DNA of 34,552 bases from Terriglobales bacterium (GCA_025934025.1 JAICYU010000014.1:1-34552); one strand, 5' to 3'. Positions 7,919-16,999 are shown, numbered from the stretch's first letter. Numbers and translations are program-made. Notes: a model not told the origin generated them from the sequence alone.

Positions 7919-8563
7919 TTAACGCGGTTCGCTTGAATGCGTGATCGGCACATCCTGCTGTTCGGCGCTGGCGCGGACGGCAAAACCTGCGGGAACGATG
8001 ACCATGCGCGGCAGTTCTCCATCCTTGCGACGGAAGCGGCGAAGATCGGCCATCCTGCGGAGGCCGAGGTGCTCGGCTGCTGCCTGATGAGCCGGAATGT
8101 CGCTCACGTCGAAGAGGTCCGCCGGACGAAACGTACGGTGCGCTGCCATCAGCAGGTCATGCTCGCTGCGCAGGTCTTCTGTGAGCGTGGGATCGAGCAC
8201 GAAGCACCAGAAGACATCCCACTCGCGCACCTTGCCATCCACTGTGTACTTGTTGATTACGCGATTGTGGTTGTACTCAGGATGGCTCTGCGAACGGTAC
8301 TGCTCGCCGGGAAAAACCAGATAGAGGTTCAGGCGCGTATCCAGCGGCTTGCCTTGTTTCAGGCGCTCACCCACGCTCCACGGTCCGAAAGCAGCAGTGT
8401 GGTGCGTGCCGGTTCTTTCCGGAGTAAACACCAGACCGTCGCCATCGTGATAAACGAGAAACGGCTTCACCGGAGGCGCAGTGGAACCAGCCAGCGACAG
8501 CGCCGCCAGCAATAACACGACGCCGGAGCAAGTCCGGATTGGATTCACGGGCACTGCGGCCAT
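7919..8563 (-). CDS. Secreted protein of unknown function
   Basis: I do not recognise this family. The protein is 214 residues from the ATG at 8563, which follows GAAGGT by a normal distance; an ATG nine codons upstream (8590) is less likely. Residues about 13-28 (CSGVVLLLAALSLAGS) form a hydrophobic signal-peptide core, so export is likely. The mature part has conserved-looking patches: VYHDGDGLVFTPERTGTHH, LYLVFPGEQYRSQSHPEYNHN and WDVFWCFVLDP. It is rich in charged residues with no further membrane helix. It reads toward lgt and is divergent from the MFS gene, with 67 bp between the start codons. Whether lgt is cotranscribed is unclear, but the gene ends only about 20 bp before the possible upstream lgt start. 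Confidence 0.65.
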   Translation of the reverse strand: MAAVPVNPIRTCSGVVLLLAALSLAGSTAPPVKPFLVYHDGDGLVFTPERTGTHHTAAFGPWSVGERLKQGKPLDTRLNLYLVFPGEQYRSQSHPEYNHNRVINKYTVDGKVREWDVFWCFVLDPTLTEDLRSEHDLLMAAHRTFRPADLFDVSDIPAHQAAAEHLGLRRMADLRRFRRKDGELPRMVIVPAGFAVRASAEQQDVPITHSSEPR

Positions 8564-8630
8564 TATCTGATTACCTTCGTGCCGGGCCAAGCCCTTTTTC
8601 GCGTTTTGGCAATGCTAAAGTGAGTAGAAC

Positions 8631-9947
8631 GTGCGTAATATCCTCCAACATCGCGGTCTGCGCCTGATCTTTCTTGCCAACATTGTTTCCATGGTGGGCA
8701 GCGGAATGAACTCCGCCGGCGTGACCTGGTTCATCCTTCAGAAAACACATTCGGAAATGGCGCTGGGAACGCTGCTGATGCTCCAGACGATTCCCGCGCT
8801 CATGATGCTTCCCTTCACCGGGGTCGTGATTGATCGCAAAGACCGCCGCCGGCTGGTGATGCTGCTGGACGCGGCACGCGCCCTCATCATTCTTACTGTC
8901 GCGGTGCTCGCGCTGAACGGCATGGCCCGGCTGTGGGAAATCTATCTGATGTCAGTGCTGGTGGCTGCCGGCTTTTGGATGTTCTGGCCGACAATCAATG
9001 CGCTTATCCAGGAGCTGACGCCGGAGTCGCAGTTCGCTCATTCCAACAGCTTTCTGCTGGCAGGCTTCCAGGGCGGATGGCTGATCGCAGGCGCGATTGT
9101 GGGATTTGTCTATAACCATATCGGGCTCGGCGGCGTGCTGCTGATTGACTTTGCGACTTATGTCGTCTCGTTCTCCTGCTATCTCTTCGTACGCAAAGGC
9201 AAGCACGTTGTAATGCCTCATCAGGAAACGCAAGAAGCGGCGCATGCGAATGGAAGCGAAGTGAGACGCTACTTCCACGAGTTGCTGGAAGGCGTGGCTT
9301 ACATCCGGCAGCGTCCGCATCTGCTTCTGGTGGGCGGAGCGTGGGCGCTGTTCATTGGCGGCATGTTCACGCAGGGCATCATCACCGCGCCGTTCAGCGA
9401 CAGAATCCTTCACGCCGGCGCTGTGGGATACGGCTGGCTCAACTGCGGATGGGCAGTCGGCGCGTGTGCGAGCGCGTTGTGCGTGCCGCGTCTGCTGCGC
9501 GGAACCGGAACGCGCCGTGCAATCGGGATCGCGATGACCGGCCTGGGAATTTGCCTTATCGCGCTGCCGCACGTCGGCGCGCATCTGCCGCACAAAGTTC
9601 TTCTCAGTTCCCGCGCCATCGCGGTAGGGCTGATTGCTTCGGCGGCGATTTACTGCCTCATGGGCTCATGCCGCGCACTCGGCGGCGTGGCCATCACCAG
9701 CAGCATGATGGAGATGGTCCCCAAGCACTTTATGGGACGCGTGCAGAACACCTTCTACTTCGGCGCGACATGTCTACAACTCTGCTTCTCGTTCATCGTC
9801 GGCGCGGTGGCGCACCGCCGCAGCCTGGCGGAAGGTTTCGCGATTGTGGGCGCGCTCTATCTCCTCGCCGCGATCACAGGAACCTGGCCTGCGGCTCATC
9901 CAGCTAAGCTCCAGCACGCACCGCAAACCGCCGCAGCAGAGACGTAA
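8631..9947 (+). CDS. MFS transporter (EntS/MFS_3-like exporter)
   Basis: A 438-residue major facilitator with 12 predicted helices. The loop 2-3 motif DRKDRRRLVMLLD and the helix 1 start (RNILQHRGLRLIFLANIVSMVGSG) are typical of the MFS_3 / enterobactin-exporter-like group, which exports siderophores, macrolides and other small molecules. A polar central loop of about 25 residues (KGKHVVMPHQETQEAAHANG) separates the two six-helix halves. The start is GTG 8631; a TAAAGT hexamer lies 9 nt upstream and there is no clear Shine-Dalgarno. Substrate cannot be predicted and the neighbours do not indicate one. It ends just before the dioxygenase-like gene. Confidence 0.85.
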   Translation: MRNILQHRGLRLIFLANIVSMVGSGMNSAGVTWFILQKTHSEMALGTLLMLQTIPALMMLPFTGVVIDRKDRRRLVMLLDAARALIILTVAVLALNGMARLWEIYLMSVLVAAGFWMFWPTINALIQELTPESQFAHSNSFLLAGFQGGWLIAGAIVGFVYNHIGLGGVLLIDFATYVVSFSCYLFVRKGKHVVMPHQETQEAAHANGSEVRRYFHELLEGVAYIRQRPHLLLVGGAWALFIGGMFTQGIITAPFSDRILHAGAVGYGWLNCGWAVGACASALCVPRLLRGTGTRRAIGIAMTGLGICLIALPHVGAHLPHKVLLSSRAIAVGLIASAAIYCLMGSCRALGGVAITSSMMEMVPKHFMGRVQNTFYFGATCLQLCFSFIVGAVAHRRSLAEGFAIVGALYLLAAITGTWPAAHPAKLQHAPQTAAAET

Positions 9948-9956
9948 CTCCGCGCA

Positions 9957-9989
9957 CTCCTTCCACACGCCGCGTTATAGTGGAAGGAG
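9957..9989 (+). promoter_or_regulatory. Perfect 10-bp hairpin whose right arm is the SD-like sequence, with a -10-like box in it
   Basis: CTCCTTCCAC (9957-9966) and GTGGAAGGAG (9980-9989) are exact inverted repeats with a 13-nt loop. The right arm contains AAGGAG and directly abuts the ATG at 9990, so the spacing is too short for normal initiation. TATAGT (5/6 to the -10 consensus) lies at 9976-9981, 8 nt before the ATG. The site could be an operator or a leaderless promoter, or a transcription stop for the MFS gene, though no T run follows. Structure seen; role inferred. Confidence 0.5.
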
Positions 9990-10709
9990 ATGGCCGATTT
10001 CCGCAAACCGATTCTCGAAGGCAAGGGCGGCACCGACTACGAACGCTATCTTCGCACTGACGACCTGCTGTCTCTGCAAACGCCGACCGACCAGCTCTCC
10101 CATCCCGATGAGTTGACGTTTCAGGTCATACATCAATCTTCTGAGCTGCTGATGAAGGGCGCGAGCTGGGAGTTGGAGCGCGCGCGAACCGCTCTCAGCG
10201 AAGGAGATTACGCCAACTGTGCCCGGTTGTTTCGGCGCGGCAACATGATGCTGGAGCACCCGCTCTCTCTGCTCAAGGTGCTGGAAACGATCACGCCCTA
10301 CGACTACCACGTGATCCGCGCCGGCTTGGGACACGGCAGCGGGCTGGACTCTCCCGGCTTCCTCTCGCTTCTGCACATTGCTCCGCGCATCGGAGATGCG
10401 TTCCAGGAGCGGCTCAAGGCTGAAGGCCTGACTGTGGACGATGTCTATCGCAGACATCAGCACTATTTTGGTTTACATGATGTTGCTGAACGCATGTTGG
10501 ACTTCGACGAGCTGATCCAGGGCTTCCGCTTTCATCATCTGAAGCTGGCGCAACGGATTATCGGCGGCGGAGTGCTCGGAACAATGGGAACACCCGTCGA
10601 GGTGCTGCAACAGCGTATGCAGCACCTGGCGTTCCGCGAGCTGTGGGAGCTGCGGAACCGGATCACGGAGAAGTTCAGTCCGAAGGAAACCGTGGATGAC
10701 ACCCGTTAA
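9990..10709 (+). CDS. Tryptophan 2,3-dioxygenase-like heme protein (divergent)
   Basis: A 239-residue member of the tryptophan 2,3-dioxygenase fold, cytosolic and heme-dependent. The N-terminal block YERYLRTDDLLSLQTP and FQVIHQSSELLMK (H48 matching the active-site histidine) fit TDO. HVIRAGLGHGSGLDS matches the substrate-carboxylate arginine region (R110). GFRFHHLKLAQRIIG gives the R-x-x-H heme-ligand motif (R180, H183). The usual GTGGSSG loop after it is replaced by GVLGTMGTP, and the arginine after GSGFQS is missing. So it may not be a standard TDO: related enzymes act on other indoles or aromatics. No kynurenine-pathway genes are adjacent. An in-frame TAG four codons upstream forces the start at ATG 9990. 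Confidence 0.75.
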   Translation: MADFRKPILEGKGGTDYERYLRTDDLLSLQTPTDQLSHPDELTFQVIHQSSELLMKGASWELERARTALSEGDYANCARLFRRGNMMLEHPLSLLKVLETITPYDYHVIRAGLGHGSGLDSPGFLSLLHIAPRIGDAFQERLKAEGLTVDDVYRRHQHYFGLHDVAERMLDFDELIQGFRFHHLKLAQRIIGGGVLGTMGTPVEVLQQRMQHLAFRELWELRNRITEKFSPKETVDDTR

Positions 10710-10722
10710 AGCTTGACTACGC

Positions 10723-11373
10723 TCACGCCGCCTTCCTGCTATCTTCCTCCGCGCCATGCTCCTGTTTTTTCTGCTTCTGCCGCTTCTTGTGGCGATGCCA
10801 AAAGTAAAACCCGAGCGCTCCCACGGCCACCATAATCGCAATATCGGCTTTCTTGAAAAAGCCCAACAGAGTGCTGAACTGCGAGGCAAAAGCGTAGCCG
10901 AGCAGCGCGATGGCCGTGACCCAGGCCGCGGCGCCGAGAAAGTTGAAAAGTAGGAAGGTCCACCAGTTCATCCGCAGTGTTCCCGCCAGGGGACCTGCAA
11001 TCATCCGCAGCCCCCAAATGAAGCGGGCAAAGAAGATGGTGCGCGCGCCTTTGCGCTTGAGCAGGTCTTCTCCGGCAGAGATATCATTTTTATTGATGTG
11101 GAAAATCCGGCCCCATTTTTCGAGCAGAGCGCGGCCGCCTTTTCTCCCGATCAAGTAACCGATGTTGTCGCCGGCCACCGCAGCCGCGATTCCCGTCACG
11201 ATGATCCAGACAAGCTGCAGTTCGTGATTTTTGTAGGCGAGAAAGCTGGCGAAAACCAGAATGGTTTCTCCCGGCAGAGGGACGCCCGCGTCTTCTGCCA
11301 CCAGGCCGAGCACGATTGCCCAATATCCCCATGCAATCAGGAAATGGCGAACGGTTTCAACAATCCAATGCAT
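10723..11373 (-). CDS. DedA-family membrane protein
   Basis: A 216-residue integral inner-membrane protein of the DedA/SNARE-associated (VTT) family, members of which act in lipid-carrier (undecaprenyl-phosphate or phosphatidylethanolamine) flipping and membrane homeostasis. The motifs are EDAGVPLPGET in the re-entrant first loop, GDNIGYLIGRKGG, and FFARFIWGLRMIAGPLAG with the conserved arginines and proline. The C-terminus is a highly basic and polar tail (HRHKKRQKQKKQEHG). Its start has an AAAGGG Shine-Dalgarno at a normal distance. It is convergent with the dioxygenase-like gene (13 bp between stops) and stands alone on the minus strand. Confidence 0.9.
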   Translation of the reverse strand: MHWIVETVRHFLIAWGYWAIVLGLVAEDAGVPLPGETILVFASFLAYKNHELQLVWIIVTGIAAAVAGDNIGYLIGRKGGRALLEKWGRIFHINKNDISAGEDLLKRKGARTIFFARFIWGLRMIAGPLAGTLRMNWWTFLLFNFLGAAAWVTAIALLGYAFASQFSTLLGFFKKADIAIMVAVGALGFYFWHRHKKRQKQKKQEHGAEEDSRKAA

Positions 11374-11528
11374 TCCGCCCTTTCAAGCTGATGGAGGTCA
11401 TCTAATGTCTGATGCGAAATAACAGGGCTTTCAGGAGCTCCTCGTTGTGGCCGGTTTGCAGTTTCCTCAATGCGGGAGCATAATGGCGGGCCGAACGGCT
11501 GAGTTAATCCTTTCTGGAGCCTCCCAAA

Positions 11529-13019
11529 ATGAACCTCCTCTCTCGTTTCGGCTGTTTCTCCCTTTTGCTTTTTTGCGGAGCGCAACTTTTCGCGCAAAAC
11601 AACTCACACAATCCGACCTGGTGGAACAAGTACCAATACCTGCTGAACCATCCGGCAGACAACGGCGCAGGGCCAGGTACTTCACTCAACGCCGGCGCCA
11701 ATGTGGACGTCTCCAATGAATGTGGTCCGCAGAGCGAGACCTTCATCGCCATCAATCATGCGAATACGAAGAACCTGGCTGCGGGATCAAATGAGATCTT
11801 CCGCGATCCCATGCGCGGCTACTTTTCTACCAATAACGGCTCAAGCTGGGGCGCGGTAGACCTGCCCCTGCCGGACGCAATCGGCACGAATGGAATCCGC
11901 TTTGGTTCTGATCCTTCCGTCGCGTTCGACACCCAGGGAAATCTCTTCTACGGCTACATCGTGGTGTTTTTCAGCAACGGGAACGGCATTAATGGAACTG
12001 AGATGGCGGTGGCGAAGTCCACCAATGATGGAAAGACGTATCCTTCCGTTACGTTCTTCTCCTTCTCCAGCGGCTCCAACCATTTCAATGACAAGCCGAT
12101 GATCACTACCGACACCAACGCGAACAGCCCCTTCCGCGACAACGTTTATCTCGCCTGGGACGCAGCCAGCGGCGGGTCGGCCAGCGGTGGCGGGATTCGT
12201 GTGGCAACGTCATCGGATCATGGAGCTACCTTCCAGTCGGTCCGGGTTGACGATCCCGGCGGACCAGGACGTGGCATCGGCGCCTCTCCGTTTACTGGCC
12301 CCGACGGCACGGTGTACGTAGCGTGGAATGACTTTGCCAATAATGTCATCGCGTTCGCAAGATCGAGCGACGGCGGCGCCACCTGGGTACGTCCGGCGAT
12401 TGTTTCCACGAAAACAGCAGTGTTCGATGTCGGCGTTCCAGCGGAGTCCTTCCGCAGAGCCTTGGTCTATCCTTCGTGCGATGCGGACCGTTCCTCCGGC
12501 CCTCACCGCGGACGCATTTACTGCTCCTGGATGGACCTGACCTCCGCCGGAACTACCGATGTTTTCTCGGCGTTCTCTGATGACCAAGGCAACACCTGGT
12601 CCCCGAAGATCGCCGTCACTGACGCGCTTTCGTTTCCCGTAGACCGCTTCAATCACTGGATGGCGGTTGATTCCGCTACCGGCGATGTGAACGTCTCTTT
12701 CTACGACACGCGCAATGACACTACGGGGTCGCGATTCATGACCGACACCTTTTTCAGCCAATCGCAGAACGGCGGCACAAGCTGGCTTTCACCCAATCTG
12801 AGAGTGAGCAGCGACAGTTCCAACGAGCACGACTGCAATGGCGTGTTTCCCTGCGACGCCATTGATTACGGTAACCAGCAAGGAGACTATGAGGGCCTGG
12901 CATCCTTCAATGGCATCTCCCATCCCGTCTGGACAGACAGCCGGGAGCAGCAAGCGCTTGCCCCGGGATGCAGGACCGGCCTGGCCATGGAAGAGGTGTT
13001 CACCGCGACTGTAAAGTAA
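11529..13019 (+). CDS. Secreted Asp-box (BNR) beta-propeller protein, sialidase-like fold
   Basis: A 496-residue exported protein with a signal peptide ending near residue 22 (FGCFSLLLFCGAQLFAQ). At least six Asp-box motifs (S-x-D/N-x-G-x-x-W/F) are visible: STNNGSSW, STNDGKTY, SSDHGATF, SSDGGATW, SDDQGNTW and SQNGGTSW. They predict a six-bladed beta-propeller such as in exo-alpha-sialidases and WD40/YVTN-like proteins. Cysteines in NECGPQ, YPSCDADR, YCSW, HDCNGVFPCDA and GCRTG suggest disulfides, consistent with a periplasmic or extracellular site. A sialidase arginine triad cannot be assigned confidently, so enzymatic function is open. The start has TGGAG 9 nt upstream. It stands alone. Confidence 0.8.
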   Translation: MNLLSRFGCFSLLLFCGAQLFAQNNSHNPTWWNKYQYLLNHPADNGAGPGTSLNAGANVDVSNECGPQSETFIAINHANTKNLAAGSNEIFRDPMRGYFSTNNGSSWGAVDLPLPDAIGTNGIRFGSDPSVAFDTQGNLFYGYIVVFFSNGNGINGTEMAVAKSTNDGKTYPSVTFFSFSSGSNHFNDKPMITTDTNANSPFRDNVYLAWDAASGGSASGGGIRVATSSDHGATFQSVRVDDPGGPGRGIGASPFTGPDGTVYVAWNDFANNVIAFARSSDGGATWVRPAIVSTKTAVFDVGVPAESFRRALVYPSCDADRSSGPHRGRIYCSWMDLTSAGTTDVFSAFSDDQGNTWSPKIAVTDALSFPVDRFNHWMAVDSATGDVNVSFYDTRNDTTGSRFMTDTFFSQSQNGGTSWLSPNLRVSSDSSNEHDCNGVFPCDAIDYGNQQGDYEGLASFNGISHPVWTDSREQQALAPGCRTGLAMEEVFTATVK

Positions 13020-13085
13020 GCATCAGTTCTTGAATCTGAGGGGTGGCATGGACTTGCGGCTCCGATTTCTTGTAGCATCGCGCGC

Positions 13086-13505
13086 ATGAGGAGAAAAAAA
13101 ACTCGGAAGCGCGTCGCCCCGGCCAAGCCACCCAATGTTCCGAAAAGCGTGGAGCATTACCTTGCGCGAGTTCCGGAACCTGCCCGCAGCACGATGGAAG
13201 AGATTCGCCGCGCGATCCGCGCGGTGGTGCCGCCGGAAACCGCGGAGATCATCAGCTATCGCATGCCCGCGTTTAAGCACGGAAGAGTGCTGGTGTGGTA
13301 TGGCGCGTTCGCTGACCATTGCAGCCTCTTCCCTACTGCAGCGGTTCTCCAGGAGTTCAAGGAGCAGCTTAAGGATTTCGCCACTTCCAAAGGCACCATT
13401 CAGTTTCCGAGCGGACAGCCGGTTCCATCTGCGCTGATCAAAGAGATGGTGAAATCGCGCATCGTAAGGAGCAAGCCGAAAAAGCCCAGCCGGCAAGTGC
13501 AATAA
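13086..13505 (+). CDS. DUF1801 (YdhG-like) small cytosolic protein
   Basis: A 139-residue protein matching the DUF1801/YdhG family of small alpha-beta domains related to the bacterial frataxin-like iron chaperone fold. The core reads VEHYLARVPEPARSTMEEIR, then EIISYRMPAFKHGRVLVWYGAF, HCSLFP and GTIQFPSGQPVPSALIKEMV. The first ~15 residues and the last ~12 are strongly basic (RRKKTRKR and SKPKKPSR), beyond the usual family core. No operon partner is present; the very large GH13 gene converges 11 bp downstream. A TAGCAT hexamer ends 7 nt before the ATG and there is no Shine-Dalgarno. Molecular function is unknown for this family. Confidence 0.85.
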   Translation: MRRKKTRKRVAPAKPPNVPKSVEHYLARVPEPARSTMEEIRRAIRAVVPPETAEIISYRMPAFKHGRVLVWYGAFADHCSLFPTAAVLQEFKEQLKDFATSKGTIQFPSGQPVPSALIKEMVKSRIVRSKPKKPSRQVQ

Positions 13506-13516
13506 AGCCCGCGGTG

Positions 13517-16500
13517 CTATTTTTTTACGGGGAGCTTCTCTTCATCAGACATCGTTGTAAGCGAATCTTCGAGCGCCTCCACCCGGAAACCGGCCTGTTC
13601 AAGCGTCTCCATGCGCCTGCTGATCTGGTGTTGGATCTCAAGAATTTCTTCTGCGCCGGCCTCCAGCAGATCGCGCAAGGCCATCCACCACAGCAGCTTT
13701 TCAAACTGCTCCTGGTTTACGAAGGTCGCGCCTTCGTGCTGGTGTACTCCGATGACCCATGCCACATCAGGATCGGGAATCCAGCTATAAGGCGCGCTGC
13801 TGCGGGAAGCGTGAGCAAAAGAAGCGCGGATGCGCGCTGCCGCCCGCCACGTCTCTTCTCCTTCGAGTCCGCATGAGGCAAACGAATCCGCCATCGTGCT
13901 CCGCAAACGCAAATCATCGAACACCTGTACGGCGGAAACATCGGTATGAGCCGGCTTGAGCAGCGCTCCCATGGCTTCCAGTGCGCTCCACGAAAGAATG
14001 GCGCTCCAAGCGGCCTCGGGATTTTCCGCTGCAACAGGGATCACGGCGCCAGAACTGGCCGGCCAGCGATACGAGTTTTGCAATTCCAGCGCCGCGTCAA
14101 CTCTGGCAACGAACTGGCGGTGCGCCGCCTGTACGGGACGAACTCCGCCTCCGGGCATTGACGCGCTCAAGTAAGAATCGAACTGCTCCAACAGTTGGTA
14201 GCCGCGTCCGGTTACCAGTTGCTTTGCCGCTATCGCCTGCTCCTTACGTGGAGCAGCATCTTTCACGGCGGCGCAAGCTGCCATTGCTTCGGACGCTTCC
14301 TTGCTGATCAATTGACTAAGAGCACCGCAGACAGGACGAAGCCGTAGATTGCGCAATTCATCTTCCAGGCTGGAAACGCCTCCGCCGGACAGCATGTCGC
14401 AAAGCTGTCCCCACGGATGAGCCGCGTCCTCGCGCAGGTCGCGCCAATCCAGAAACACATGGCACTGGTAAGCATGGAGTTCAAGGTTGATTCCCTTCTC
14501 CGCCAGGTCATGCGCGCGATGAAGAAACTCAAGCCCGGTGATGGCATCGCGACAGGCGGCGTACATTTGGCCGTCATGCGAAAAGCCGAACGACTCACCC
14601 AGTGTGCGCTGCCGCAGATGGCGTCCGCCGCTGAAAGTCTTTTCCGCATAGGCCGATGACACGCGCACCCACCCGCGCGTGCTGGAATAGCGGTTGTTAA
14701 AGACCACCAGTGCGCGATCATCACCGCTGCGGTTGGAGTAGGCAAAGACGTCTTCGTTCACTGAGCCGTGGTCAGTGAAGAAATCGTAGAGCAGAAAATC
14801 TTTTACTTCGGCAAAGACGTGGCGCCGGTGCAGCAGAGGCGAAATCTGGCGCTCATGGCGTGCCACCAGCCATGAGTCGGGCTGCTCATCATGGTAGGCG
14901 CGGCGGTACTCCATCCCATAGCGCTCGGTATAGCCTTCGATCTGTCCGTGGCCGAACATCGGCAGGCCTGGGAGCGTGGCCATCACGGTGCAGACGCCGA
15001 AGTATTTGTCACCTCTGCCGAACTGGTCCACCGCCGTGCGCTCATCAGGATTGTTCATGAAGTTCACGTAACGCTTGAGGATTTCGGGGTCGAAGTTGAG
15101 CGTGTTCTTGATTACGCTGCGGTAGTTCGCGTTCTCCTCGTCGCGCAGCATGTTCATAAATGCGCTGTTGTACACGCGATGCATGCCCAGCGTGCGCACA
15201 AAATAGCCTTCCATCAGCCAGAAAGCTTCGGCCAGAAGCAGCGTGTTGGGCGCTTCCGCCGCGACTCGATCCACCACCTCACGCCAGAACTCAATCGGCA
15301 TGGCAGCATCGAACTGCTGCTTGGTGAGTCCGTGCTCCGCGCGTGAAGGTATCGCGCCTCCGGTCCCAGGCTCAGGAAACCACAGCCGCTGATAATGACG
15401 TTTGGCGAGAGTCATGGCCGCATCGAAGCGGATGATGGGAAACATGCGGGCCACGTGCAGAATCGTCTGGATCACCGCCTCACGCACTTCCGCCTTCAGG
15501 TAGTTGAGTTGCGCGGTGTCATTCCACGGAAAGCTGGTGCCGTCGTTGCCGTGATAGATGTAGCAGATGTCGCCGCTCCAGCGATCGCGCCGCTGAAACA
15601 CGACCGCCGCATCAGTGCGGTTGAAGTAGTGGTCTTCAATCTTTACTTCTACGCGCCCGTCGCCGGCCACGTCAGGGCCGTTGAAGGAATATGCCGGAAA
15701 GGGCGCGTACGGGAGCGAGATGAACCACTCCGGATGTTCGATCATCCAGCGTGAATCAATGCCCATGTGATTGGGAACCATGTCGCTGGCCAGGCGGATT
15801 CCCCGCGTCCAGGCGCGGTCGCGCAAACTGCGATAGGACTCTTCGCCGCCGAGATCGCTGGCGATGGCATAGTCCTGCAGAGAATATGCCGAAGCTGCCG
15901 CTTCTGGATTGCCGCACATCTGCTTGATGCGTTGCGACGCCTTGCTGCGTTCCCATACACCAATGAGCCAGAGCCCGTTGAAACCGCGCCGCGCCAGCAG
16001 ATCAAGTTCTTCATCTGGTACCTGGTCCAGCCGCCGGACCTCGCGCTTGTAACTTTTTGCCAGTTGATCCAGCCAGACGTACACGCTCTTGGCCATCATC
16101 ACCGTGCGCGGCATCCAGTCCAGATCGGGACTGAAGCGTTCATACTCCTGCTCCGTGCGAGCGAAATGCGGTATGGCAGCGGCGCTGGAGTCACCATGCT
16201 GCTGTGCTCCGCCGAAGTGTTTCGCTGGCGGATTGAAGCGCATCCAGACGGCCATTTGCTCTTCCTTGAGCACGTCCATGGCGGTGAGCATCTTGCGGAA
16301 GAGATCACCCAGGTGCGATGTCCAGTTGTCGCGAATAAAAGCAAGCTGGCCTTCAAGCGAATCGGGCGACGCCAGCGCGGGAGCTCGCAGCAGATCAATC
16401 AACGTTCTATTCCCCGGACCGAAGCCGGGAAGGCTGGAAAAAAACTGCGGCATCTCTCCGGTGAGCTGCGGATACGCCGCACCACGGGAAAGCGGCGCAT

Positions 16501-16999
16501 CGTCGAACAGCTCTTTGAAATCCTGAAATGCGGGATTCCCATTTGCCATCCAGAGCAGCAGCATTTCTTCGAGAGCGATCTCCCGGTTCGGAATTCCGTC
16601 ACTATTCCCGGCAAGCCATTGTGCCGAGTGCACGCGTTGGCGATAGACATCAAGCGGAGGAAAGTGCTCGACAAATGTCAGCAGGGTGCGCTCCAGAGTG
16701 CTCTCGCCCAGGCGCGAGGCGGCCCAGCGCAGCGCATCTTTCATCACTCCCGAATTGGCGCGACGATACTGCGCCGCTATGGCATGCAGGGCTTCGTCAA
16801 TCAGGCCCATCGCGTTCAAGGCGCCGGGCGGCACAGTTTTTTCCGGATGCCGCTCCACATCTCTGGCCCGGTTCATGCGATGGGCAAACTCCCGGCTCGC
16901 GGCCAGGTTAGCGAAAACCACATTGCCGGTCAGCGAGAAAAGCGAGTCGTCGAATCCATAACGGTCACGCGCGGCGCGCGAGACATGAAACTCGAACAC
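13517..16999 (-). CDS. Very large GH13 alpha-amylase-family protein (1160 aa)
   Basis: Alpha-glucan-active GH13 enzyme. The catalytic barrel lies roughly in residues 295-720 and shows the four GH13 regions: SDMVPNHMG (I), FPIIRFDAAM with the nucleophile Asp (II), TLLLAEAF with the acid/base Glu (III), and FMNNPDERTA with the transition-state Asp (IV). About 290 residues precede the barrel (ARDRYGFDDSLF, SREFAHRMN and a helical part) and about 430 follow it, including a GGVRPVQAAHRQFVARVDAAL-like helical region. There is no signal peptide, so it is cytoplasmic, probably acting in glycogen or maltodextrin metabolism. GTG 16999 has an AAAGGA Shine-Dalgarno. It is over twice the length of a simple amylase. 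It stands alone. Substrate and subfamily are not certain. Confidence 0.88.
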   Translation of the reverse strand: MFEFHVSRAARDRYGFDDSLFSLTGNVVFANLAASREFAHRMNRARDVERHPEKTVPPGALNAMGLIDEALHAIAAQYRRANSGVMKDALRWAASRLGESTLERTLLTFVEHFPPLDVYRQRVHSAQWLAGNSDGIPNREIALEEMLLLWMANGNPAFQDFKELFDDAPLSRGAAYPQLTGEMPQFFSSLPGFGPGNRTLIDLLRAPALASPDSLEGQLAFIRDNWTSHLGDLFRKMLTAMDVLKEEQMAVWMRFNPPAKHFGGAQQHGDSSAAAIPHFARTEQEYERFSPDLDWMPRTVMMAKSVYVWLDQLAKSYKREVRRLDQVPDEELDLLARRGFNGLWLIGVWERSKASQRIKQMCGNPEAAASAYSLQDYAIASDLGGEESYRSLRDRAWTRGIRLASDMVPNHMGIDSRWMIEHPEWFISLPYAPFPAYSFNGPDVAGDGRVEVKIEDHYFNRTDAAVVFQRRDRWSGDICYIYHGNDGTSFPWNDTAQLNYLKAEVREAVIQTILHVARMFPIIRFDAAMTLAKRHYQRLWFPEPGTGGAIPSRAEHGLTKQQFDAAMPIEFWREVVDRVAAEAPNTLLLAEAFWLMEGYFVRTLGMHRVYNSAFMNMLRDEENANYRSVIKNTLNFDPEILKRYVNFMNNPDERTAVDQFGRGDKYFGVCTVMATLPGLPMFGHGQIEGYTERYGMEYRRAYHDEQPDSWLVARHERQISPLLHRRHVFAEVKDFLLYDFFTDHGSVNEDVFAYSNRSGDDRALVVFNNRYSSTRGWVRVSSAYAEKTFSGGRHLRQRTLGESFGFSHDGQMYAACRDAITGLEFLHRAHDLAEKGINLELHAYQCHVFLDWRDLREDAAHPWGQLCDMLSGGGVSSLEDELRNLRLRPVCGALSQLISKEASEAMAACAAVKDAAPRKEQAIAAKQLVTGRGYQLLEQFDSYLSASMPGGGVRPVQAAHRQFVARVDAALELQNSYRWPASSGAVIPVAAENPEAAWSAILSWSALEAMGALLKPAHTDVSAVQVFDDLRLRSTMADSFASCGLEGEETWRAAARIRASFAHASRSSAPYSWIPDPDVAWVIGVHQHEGATFVNQEQFEKLLWWMALRDLLEAGAEEILEIQHQISRRMETLEQAGFRVEALEDSLTTMSDEEKLPVKK

